Shown one piece after another: positions 5,898-11,615 of a stretch of DNA of 11,615 bases. The DNA comes from Bacillota bacterium (lineage in GTDB: Bacteria > Bacillota > Sulfobacillia > RBS10-35). Within the stretch, counting starts at the first letter, position 1. Every line of letters begins with the position of its first letter. The position numbers were made by a program, and so were the translations under genes. A model generated the notes under the pieces. That model did no database searches and was not told the origin of the DNA. It saw only the letters and a program-made list of their open reading frames with translations. The DNA lies in contig JASBVX010000020.1 in the NCBI GenBank assembly GCA_029960865.1, forward strand, positions 1 to 11,615. Reading direction: 5' to 3'.

Positions 5898-8800
5898 ATG
5901 AAACCTTTTGTCCACCTGCACCTCCATTCGGAGTACAGCCTTCTGGACGGCATGGCCCGCCTGGCAGGCCTCATGGACCGGGTGGAAGAGGTGGGGCAGG
6001 AGGCGGTAGCCCTTACCGACCACGGGGTTCTCTATGGTGTCATCCCCTTCTATCGCTTGGCGAAAGAGCGGGGCATCCAACCCATCCTGGGCATGGAGGC
6101 GTATCTTGCTCCCAGGCGCCACGAGAAGACCAGGGAGCTTTATCACATCCTCATTCTGGCGGAATCAAACGAGGGGTACCGGAACCTCCTGCGTCTCGCC
6201 AGTCTCTCCCACCTTGAGAGTTACTACTACCGTCCCCGGGTGGATCTGGAGCTCCTCTCCCGCCATCGGGAAGGCCTTCTTTTCACGACCGGCTGCCAGA
6301 ACGGCGAAGTCCCCCAGCGCCTCCTCCAAGGGGATGGGGATGCCGCCTGGGAGACGCTCCTTCGGTACCGGGACGCCCTGGGAAAGGACCGCCTCTTTGT
6401 GGAGATCCAAAACCACGGCCTTCCCGAGGAAAAGGACCTCAATGACCGCCTGGCGGAGCTGGCGGAACAGGCGGGCCTCCCCCTTCTCGGGACCAACGAT
6501 GTCCATTACCTGCGAAAAGAGGATGCCTTCGTGCATGATGGGCTCCTGGCCCTCCAGACGGGAAAGGAGCTTGCAGAGAAAGAGCGCCTGCGCTTTCCCA
6601 ATGACCAGTTCTACCTCAAGAGCGGCGCTGAGATGGCCGCGGCCCTTGCCAATTACCCCGAGGCTCTGGCCATGACTCTGGAGGTGGCGGAGCGATGCCG
6701 GGTGGAGCTTTCCCTGGGAAAGACCGCCCTCCCCAGGGCCCCCCTGCCTCCTGGAAAGGAAGATTCCTTTTCGTATTTGCGGGAGCTTTCGGAAGCGGCC
6801 CTCAAGGAAAAGTATCCCGGCGATGGGAGAGCCCAAGAGCGCCTCTTTCATGAGCTGGAGGTTATCGCAGGCACCGGCTTTGCCGATTACTTTCTGATCG
6901 TCGCCGATATCGTCCGCTTTGCCAGGGAAAAAGGGATCGCCGTAGGGCCGGGGAGGGGCTCGGCGGCCTCCAGCCTGGTGGCTTACCTTCTCGGCATCAC
7001 CCAGGTGGATCCTTTGCGCTTTGGCCTCATCTTCGAGCGCTTTTTGAACCCCGAAAGGGTCAGCCCCCCCGATATTGACATCGACCTCGACTACGAGCGC
7101 CGGGATGAAGTTTTGCAGTACGTGCGGGACCGCTACGGGGAGGACCATGTGGCCCAGATCATCACCTTTGGCACCCTTTTGGGCCGGGCGGCCGTCAGGG
7201 ATGTGGCCCGGGTTTTGGGGTGGCCCCTCAGCCGGGTGGATCGCCTGGCCCGGATGATTCCTCCTCAGGGGCGCCTCTCGGACCTTTTGAAGGACCCTTC
7301 CTGGCAGCAGAGGCTGACCGCAGACCCTGAGACCCGAAAGCTCCTGGAGCTGGCCCGGGGCCTCGAGGGGATGCCCCGCCATCCTTCGGTCCACGCGGCC
7401 GGGATCGTCATGACAAAGGAGCCCCTTTTGGAAACGGTGCCCCTTTCCCGGGGTTCCGAAGGAGGGGTCATCACCCAGTACGACATGTATGCTCTGGGGG
7501 AGCTGGGCCTCTTGAAGATGGACCTTTTGGGCCTTCGCACCCTGACGGTCCTGGAAAAGGCGCGGGAAAACGCCCTTGAGGAGGGAAAGGACCTCCCTCC
7601 CTGGCCCGGGATCCCCCTGGACGATGAAGCTACCTTTCGCCTCTTTTCTTCGGGAGAGACCTTGGGCCTCTTCCAGATGGAATCTTCGGGGATGCGCCAG
7701 CTCCTAAGGGAGCTCCAGCCCCGGCGCTTTGAGGATCTGGTGGCGGCGGTGGCCCTTTTTCGGCCCGGACCCATGGAGAACATCAAAGTCTTCCTGGAGG
7801 CCAAACGAAAGGGGAAGATGCAGGTTCTCCACCCTGATCTGGAGGCCATCCTGGAGCTCACCTACGGGGTCCTGGTGTATCAGGAGCAGATCCTGCAGGT
7901 GGCGCAGGTGATGGCGGGTTTTTCCTTGGCCCAGGCCGATCTTTTGCGCCGGGCGGTGGGAAAGAAAGATCGGAAGGCTCTGGAGTCCATGGAGGAAGCT
8001 TTTTACGAAGGGTGCCGGCAAAAAGGCCATAGCCCCTCCCTGGCCCGGGATCTCTTCCGGCTGATCCTTCGCTTTGCCGATTACGGTTTCAACCGGGCCC
8101 ATGCGGTGAGCTACGCCCTTTTGAGCTACTGGACGGGATACCTCAAAGCCCATGTGCCCAGGGCCTTCATGGCCGCCCTTCTGACGACGGTGGCCGATCA
8201 GGCGGCCAAGGTGCAGTTCTATGTGGGGGAGTGCCGCCGCATGGGGATTCCCGTCCTTCCGCCGGATCTTCAAAAGGGGAAACCCGATTTCTCGGTGGAG
8301 GGGGAGGGGATCCGCTTCGGGTGGACGGCCATCCGCCAGGTGGGAAAGCCTATGTGGGAAAAGGTGCTTCAAGAGGGGCCGCCGGAGAGGGTGGAGGATC
8401 TCTTGACCCGCTTTCACCTTCCTTTGCCGGCAGCCCAAAGCCTCATCCAGTCGGGAGCCCTTTCCTACCTCCACCCCAACCCCCTGGTTCTCCTGGAGGA
8501 GCTGGAAGAAGCCCGCCTCCACCCCGGGCAAAGGGGCCAGATGACCCTCTTTGCGGCGGAAAAGAAGGAGCCCCCCTTCCCTTCCCTGGGGCAGCGGCTC
8601 CGCTTTGAAAAGGCTTCCCTGGGGGTTTACCTTTCGGGCCACCCTCTGGAACCTCTAAAGGATCTCTGGAAAAAGAGGGCCCTTCCCAGCTCCCGCCTGG
8701 GGGAGCTTTCCCCGGGAGAGCCTGTGATGGTGGGGGGTGCCTTGGTGGAGGCGGCCCGGAAGAAAAGCGCTCGGGGCCAGCTCTACTGGCAGTTGGAGGT

Positions 8801-8972
8801 GGAGGATCTGGAGGGGCCGATGGAAATCCGTTTCGCGGGAGAAGTTGCGCCGGATCTACTGACCTCCGGTAAACTCATATGGGTTGAGGGAAGGTTGGGG
8901 GAACGGGAGGGAGTTCCCCTGGTGTGGGGCCGGCGCATCGAGGAGATGAAAGCGGTGAAGGGCTCATGGTAG
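5898..8972 (+). CDS. dnaE: DNA polymerase III alpha subunit DnaE
   Basis: This is a C-family replicative DNA polymerase of 1024 residues, shorter than Bacillus DnaE (about 1115). The PHP domain (1-210) shows HLHSEYSLLD, LTDHG, MEAYLAP and GTNDVHYL, with candidate metal ligands H8, H10, D17, H42, E67, H83, C133, D201 and H203. Palm: GPGRGSAAS (350-358), PDIDID with D392 and D394, and KMDLLGL with D542 form the catalytic triad. HPSVHAAG (495-502) and NRAHAVSYALLSYWTGYLKAH (732-752) are also standard. A helix-hairpin-helix-like region lies at about 803-857. QMTLF (881-885) fits the beta-clamp-binding motif, and an OB-fold covers about 938-1010. The ATG follows AGAGGAAGG by 6 bases. Firmicutes usually also have PolC, in which case DnaE works mainly on primer extension and the lagging strand; that is family knowledge, not visible here. 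The stop overlaps pgpA. Confidence 0.97.
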   Translation: MKPFVHLHLHSEYSLLDGMARLAGLMDRVEEVGQEAVALTDHGVLYGVIPFYRLAKERGIQPILGMEAYLAPRRHEKTRELYHILILAESNEGYRNLLRLASLSHLESYYYRPRVDLELLSRHREGLLFTTGCQNGEVPQRLLQGDGDAAWETLLRYRDALGKDRLFVEIQNHGLPEEKDLNDRLAELAEQAGLPLLGTNDVHYLRKEDAFVHDGLLALQTGKELAEKERLRFPNDQFYLKSGAEMAAALANYPEALAMTLEVAERCRVELSLGKTALPRAPLPPGKEDSFSYLRELSEAALKEKYPGDGRAQERLFHELEVIAGTGFADYFLIVADIVRFAREKGIAVGPGRGSAASSLVAYLLGITQVDPLRFGLIFERFLNPERVSPPDIDIDLDYERRDEVLQYVRDRYGEDHVAQIITFGTLLGRAAVRDVARVLGWPLSRVDRLARMIPPQGRLSDLLKDPSWQQRLTADPETRKLLELARGLEGMPRHPSVHAAGIVMTKEPLLETVPLSRGSEGGVITQYDMYALGELGLLKMDLLGLRTLTVLEKARENALEEGKDLPPWPGIPLDDEATFRLFSSGETLGLFQMESSGMRQLLRELQPRRFEDLVAAVALFRPGPMENIKVFLEAKRKGKMQVLHPDLEAILELTYGVLVYQEQILQVAQVMAGFSLAQADLLRRAVGKKDRKALESMEEAFYEGCRQKGHSPSLARDLFRLILRFADYGFNRAHAVSYALLSYWTGYLKAHVPRAFMAALLTTVADQAAKVQFYVGECRRMGIPVLPPDLQKGKPDFSVEGEGIRFGWTAIRQVGKPMWEKVLQEGPPERVEDLLTRFHLPLPAAQSLIQSGALSYLHPNPLVLLEELEEARLHPGQRGQMTLFAAEKKEPPFPSLGQRLRFEKASLGVYLSGHPLEPLKDLWKKRALPSSRLGELSPGEPVMVGGALVEAARKKSARGQLYWQLEVEDLEGPMEIRFAGEVAPDLLTSGKLIWVEGRLGEREGVPLVWGRRIEEMKAVKGSW

Positions 8973-9469
8973 AAGGGGATGGGGATCTGCGGCAAGACAT
9001 TCTGGACCTTCTGGCCTCCCGGACGGTGCAGCTGGAGGAGATTGTGGACCTGGTCCACTTCCTGCAGAAGGACAGGCAACCCGGCCTCACGAAAGAAGAC
9101 TGCCGGGAGAGCATCCTGCGGGTCCTCAGCAAAAGGGAAGTGCAGTATGCCCTTCTGGTGGGGATCCAGCTGGATAGGCTGGCGGAAAAGGGGCTGGTGG
9201 ATGAACCCCTTCTCACCATCTTGCGGGAGGATAGCCCCCTTTTCGGCATCGATGAGGTGCTGGCCCTGGCCATCACCAACGTGTACGGGTCCATCGGCCT
9301 CACCAACTTCGGTTACCTGGACAAACAAAAGATCGTGGTCCTGGCCCGTTTGCAGCACGAGGAGCAGGAACTGAGGGGCCAGGTCCACACCTTTCTGGAC
9401 GATCTGGTGGCGGCGGTGGCGGCGGCGGCGGCTTCCCGGCTGGCCCACCGTTACGGGGAATCTCAGTAG
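8966..9469 (+). CDS. pgpA: Phosphatidylglycerophosphatase A, YutG/LtrC type
   Basis: The 167-residue soluble protein belongs to the PgpA family, which dephosphorylates phosphatidylglycerol phosphate to phosphatidylglycerol. The sequence is very close in pattern to Bacillus YutG and Listeria LtrC: VDLVHFLQKD (27-36), LSKREVQYALLVGIQLD (54-70), FGIDEVLALAITNVYGSIGLTNFGYLDKQK (93-122) and HTFLDDLVAAVAAAAASRLAHRY (141-163). The acidic pairs D96/E97 and D145/D146 are probable metal-binding, catalytic residues. It lacks the membrane helix of the E. coli enzyme. The ATG at 8966 overlaps the dnaE stop by 7 bases and has only a weak GAAGGG before it. The frame is open upstream to a GTG at 8924, but the extra 14 residues are low in similarity. 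The alanine run comes from a GCG/GTG-rich tract at about 9408-9432 and is also present in homologues. Confidence 0.9.
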   Translation: MVEGDGDLRQDILDLLASRTVQLEEIVDLVHFLQKDRQPGLTKEDCRESILRVLSKREVQYALLVGIQLDRLAEKGLVDEPLLTILREDSPLFGIDEVLALAITNVYGSIGLTNFGYLDKQKIVVLARLQHEEQELRGQVHTFLDDLVAAVAAAAASRLAHRYGESQ

Positions 9470-9481
9470 GGAGATGGCAGC

Positions 9482-10417
9482 TTGAAAAAGGTCGTGAGCG
9501 TCAGTTTGGGAGCCAAGAGCCGGGACCATGCGGCCCGGACCGATCTCTTCGGGGTGCCCATGGAACTCCAGAGGATCGGGGTGGATGGGGACCTGGAGGC
9601 GGCGCGAAAGCTTTTGCGGGAACTGGATGGCCATGTGGATGCCATCGGCCTGGGAGGCCTGGATGTCTATCTCTACGTGGCCGGGGAGCAGTACATCATC
9701 CAGGACGGATGGCGCCTCATGGAAGAAGTGAAGAAGACGCCGGTGGTGGACGGCAGCCGGGTCAAGGATACGGCGGAGCGGCGGGCCATTCACTGGCTGG
9801 CGGAAAAGGGGCCCTTTCCCTTGACGGGGCAACATGTCCTGATGGTGTCCTCCCTGGACCGCTTCGGCATGGCGGAAGAGTTGGCGGCGGTGGGGGCGGA
9901 CGTCGTCTATGGGGATCTGATGTTCGCCACCGGCGTCCCTTATCCTATCCGCAGCCTGGACGAGCTCAAGGAGATCGCCCGCAAGCTGGCCCGGGAGATC
10001 GTGAAGCTTCCCATCCACATGATCTACCCGGTGGGGAAAGCCCAGGAAGAGGAGCCGGTGGAGAAGTTTCCGGAGTTTTACCATGAAGCCCAAGTGATCG
10101 CCGGGGACTACCACATGATGAGGCGCTACATGCCCAAAGAGCTTCCCGAAAAGGCCGTCATCACCCAGACTACCACCCAGGCGGACCGGGAGTTCCTGAA
10201 GGGCCGGGGGATCCGCTGGCTGGCCACCACCACCCCCATCATCGAGGGGCGCTCCTTTGCCACCAACGTGGTGGAAGCAGCCCTGGTGGCAGCCAAGGGC
10301 TGGCATCCTCAAGAGGTGGGCCGGGAGGAGATCGAGGCGGCCCTGGACGAGATCGGGTATCAGCCCACCGTGATAGATTTGGGAGGAGAAGGGAGGCAGG
10401 CCCATGGCCACCGCTGA
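9482..10417 (+). CDS. Conserved protein of the family usually labelled quinate 5-dehydrogenase (function unproven)
   Basis: The protein has 311 residues. I recognise the family by KKVVSVSLGAKSRDH (2-16), GLGGLD (56-61), VVDGSRVKDTAERR (88-101), VLMVSSLDRFGMAEEL (119-134) and the C-terminal TTTPIIEGRSFATNVVEAALVA (249-270). Members are common in thermophilic Firmicutes and Thermus-Deinococcus bacteria, and databases often name them quinate 5-dehydrogenase. I see no canonical GxGxxG dinucleotide-binding loop and none of the shikimate/quinate dehydrogenase catalytic motifs, so that name should be treated as a label only. No quinate or shikimate genes are nearby. The start is a TTG, 8 bases after GGGAG and 12 bases after the pgpA stop; it matches the family N-terminus and the in-between ATG at 9475 is out of frame. 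The 3' end overlaps the SCP2 gene by 14 bases. Confidence 0.8.
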   Translation: MKKVVSVSLGAKSRDHAARTDLFGVPMELQRIGVDGDLEAARKLLRELDGHVDAIGLGGLDVYLYVAGEQYIIQDGWRLMEEVKKTPVVDGSRVKDTAERRAIHWLAEKGPFPLTGQHVLMVSSLDRFGMAEELAAVGADVVYGDLMFATGVPYPIRSLDELKEIARKLAREIVKLPIHMIYPVGKAQEEEPVEKFPEFYHEAQVIAGDYHMMRRYMPKELPEKAVITQTTTQADREFLKGRGIRWLATTTPIIEGRSFATNVVEAALVAAKGWHPQEVGREEIEAALDEIGYQPTVIDLGGEGRQAHGHR

Positions 10418-10760
10418 GGAATTGCGCGAAGCTTTGGAGGACTTTGTGGCCCGTTACCAGGAGGAACCCCGACTCAAAGTAATGAACCGGGATTGGGATC
10501 GGGTGCTCCATGTGGTTCCCACCGATCTTCCGGAGGGCCGGTTCACCCTCAGGGTGAAAGAAGGGGATGTCCTATTGGAAGATGGAGCCTCAGGAGAGGC
10601 CGACATGGTTTTGCGGGCCAAGAGCGATCTTTTGACGGATCTCTTCTTTGGTGACATCTCACCCACGGAACCTTACATGCAAGGGGACCTGCGCATCGAG
10701 GCCAGCGAAGAAGATACCATCCGCCTAGATGTGATCACCCTCATGATCTGGGGCGAGTAG
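10404..10760 (+). CDS. SCP2 sterol-binding-domain protein (putative lipid or hydrophobic-ligand carrier)
   Basis: This is a stand-alone SCP2-type domain of 118 residues. The helical start (ATAEELREALEDFVARYQ) is followed by beta-strands: WDRVLHVVPT (31-40), GRFTLRVKEGDVLLEDG (45-61), the family-typical ADMVLRAKSDLLTDLFFGDISPTEPYMQGDLRIEA (66-100), and a short last helix. SCP2 domains bind fatty acyl chains, lipids or other hydrophobic ligands in a cavity; the bacterial single-domain forms are mostly uncharacterised. The ATG follows GGGAGG by 7 bases and lies inside the end of the upstream gene (14-base overlap). The stop TAG is directly followed by the ATG of the permease gene. No signal peptide or membrane helix is seen, so it should be cytoplasmic. 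Confidence 0.85.
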   Translation: MATAEELREALEDFVARYQEEPRLKVMNRDWDRVLHVVPTDLPEGRFTLRVKEGDVLLEDGASGEADMVLRAKSDLLTDLFFGDISPTEPYMQGDLRIEASEEDTIRLDVITLMIWGE

Positions 10761-11615
10761 ATGGAGCTAAAGCGTGTTCTCACCTTAAGGACCATCGTCT
10801 CCATGAGCGCCGGGCTGGCCCTGGCCAGCTCCACCTTTGTGGCCATGCTCCAGGTGGCCACTTTCGTGGCGGGGGAGTCGGCCTGGATCGCCATTTTGGT
10901 GGCGGGCCTTTTGGCCCTGACCGCTGCCTTTTCTTTCGGCGAGATGAACGGGATGTACCCATCGGCAGCGGCGATTCGGGTTTACTTGAGCAAAGGCTAT
11001 AACGATACCCTTTCCCTCATCGTGAGCTTTCTTTACATCCTCATCATCCTGGCGGTATTGGGGACCGAAGCCTTCATCCTCTCCCAGGCTCTCGCTTACG
11101 CCATCCCTGCGGTGCCGGCCCTTGTCTGGAACATCGCCCTTTTGATCCTGGTGACCCTCCTCAACCTAAGGGGCCTCACCCTGGCCGGGAAGTTTCAGGA
11201 TGTGGTGACCTATGGGCTGGTTCTCTCCCTGGCGGGGACGTCTATTTTGGCGTTTACCCGCCCGGAGTTTCAGCTGCAGGCGGCCCTGCATCCGGGAAGC
11301 TTCGATGGGTTTTTGCAGGCGGTGGCCCTGGGGGTCTTTCTCTACATCGGCTTTGAGTGGGTGACCCCCCTTTCGGAAGAGGTGACCCAGGTGCGCCTGG
11401 TGCCCAAGGGGATGATGCTGGCCCTGGGCCTTCTGGGGGTGACCTACGCCCTGACCATCACCGCCTTTACCGGCACCGTAGATAAAGCCCTCCTGGCTTC
11501 GGTGCCCATCCCCCAGATCCTCTTTGGCGAAAAGCTCTTGGGTTCCGCCGGGGTCCTCTGGATGCTTCTTTTGAGCCTGGCAGCCACCACCAAGACCTTC
11601 AACGCCGGCTTTACG
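10761..11615 (+). CDS. Amino acid permease, APC superfamily (3' end beyond the window)
   Basis: The frame stays open for 285 codons from the ATG at 10761 to the right edge. The product begins MELKRVLTLRTIVSMSAGLALASS, the first helix of APC-type permeases. It continues with successive hydrophobic helices (about 20-58, 80-115, 118-135, 148-165, 186-200, 219-238, 258-275). FSFGEMNGMYPSAAAIRVY (58-76) resembles the conserved helix 2 loop, and FLYIGFEWVTPLSEEV (193-208) is the typical helix 6 region with its glutamates. This fits a 12-helix proton- or cation-coupled amino acid transporter of 430-500 residues; the substrate cannot be told. There is no gap after the SCP2 stop, and a GGGGCGAG lies within the end of that gene, so translation is probably coupled. 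Confidence 0.85.
   Translation, partial: MELKRVLTLRTIVSMSAGLALASSTFVAMLQVATFVAGESAWIAILVAGLLALTAAFSFGEMNGMYPSAAAIRVYLSKGYNDTLSLIVSFLYILIILAVLGTEAFILSQALAYAIPAVPALVWNIALLILVTLLNLRGLTLAGKFQDVVTYGLVLSLAGTSILAFTRPEFQLQAALHPGSFDGFLQAVALGVFLYIGFEWVTPLSEEVTQVRLVPKGMMLALGLLGVTYALTITAFTGTVDKALLASVPIPQILFGEKLLGSAGVLWMLLLSLAATTKTFNAGFT

Noticed and set aside
6165..7394. Open frame of 409 codons opposite dnaE
   Set aside because: Low-complexity translation with no family features; explained by codon bias of dnaE on the other strand.
9408..9432. GCG-type triplet repeat
   Set aside because: It encodes the alanine run of PgpA, which is also present in Bacillus YutG with different codons, so it reflects the protein and GC content rather than a repeat element.
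8783..10411. Open frame of 542 codons on the minus strand
   Set aside because: It runs opposite dnaE, pgpA and the quinate-dehydrogenase-like gene, all with strong family matches. The translation is rich in His, Gly, Pro and Arg, typical of a GC-rich antisense shadow.

Overview
The window looks like chromosomal DNA from a GC-rich, spore-forming, probably thermophilic member of the Firmicutes. Three things point there: the sporulation genes ytrH and ytrI sit divergently next to dnaE as in Bacillus-type genomes; a soluble YutG/LtrC-type PgpA and an ECF-type thiamine transporter (ThiT) with a TPP riboswitch are present; and AAGGAGG-type ribosome binding sites are common. The species cannot be named from the sequence. 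No rRNA, tRNA, CRISPR array, insertion sequence or phage gene was seen.

Layout. At 1-300 is the start of thiT (minus strand, running off the left edge), preceded by a TPP riboswitch and an intrinsic terminator. At 361-1204 (plus) is a decayed P-type Mg2+ ATPase (MgtA type): it is frameshifted and its catalytic core is deleted. It converges on a small lipoprotein gene of unknown function (1210-1677, minus). Upstream of that on the same strand is moaA (1799-2803). MoaA is divergent from a membrane-anchored spermidine-synthase-like gene (2845-4380), which overlaps a DUF420 gene (4377-4796). rpmF (4878-5063, plus) has its own promoter. It meets ytrI tail to tail, and the two genes share the stop sequence TTAA. 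ytrH-ytrI (5826 down to 5060, minus) are translationally coupled. dnaE (5898-8972) then starts a tightly packed plus-strand run: pgpA (8966-9469), a gene of the family often labelled quinate 5-dehydrogenase (9482-10417), an SCP2-domain gene (10404-10760) and an amino acid permease cut by the right edge (10761-11615).

How they fit together. Most genes are housekeeping: thiamine salvage, molybdopterin synthesis, ribosome, replication and phospholipid synthesis. Two spots are less well understood. One is the coupled pair of a SpeE-like membrane protein, lacking the usual polyamine-binding residues, and a DUF420 protein of the kind linked to cytochrome oxidase assembly. The other is the stretch after dnaE and pgpA, where the quinate-dehydrogenase-like gene, the SCP2 lipid-carrier gene and the permease overlap or abut. 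That run is the best candidate here for an uncharacterised functional unit, although nothing in the sequence proves that the products act together.

Intergenic DNA is sparse. Apart from 117-360 (riboswitch, terminator and about 80 bases with nothing recognised), the gaps are all about 120 bases or less.
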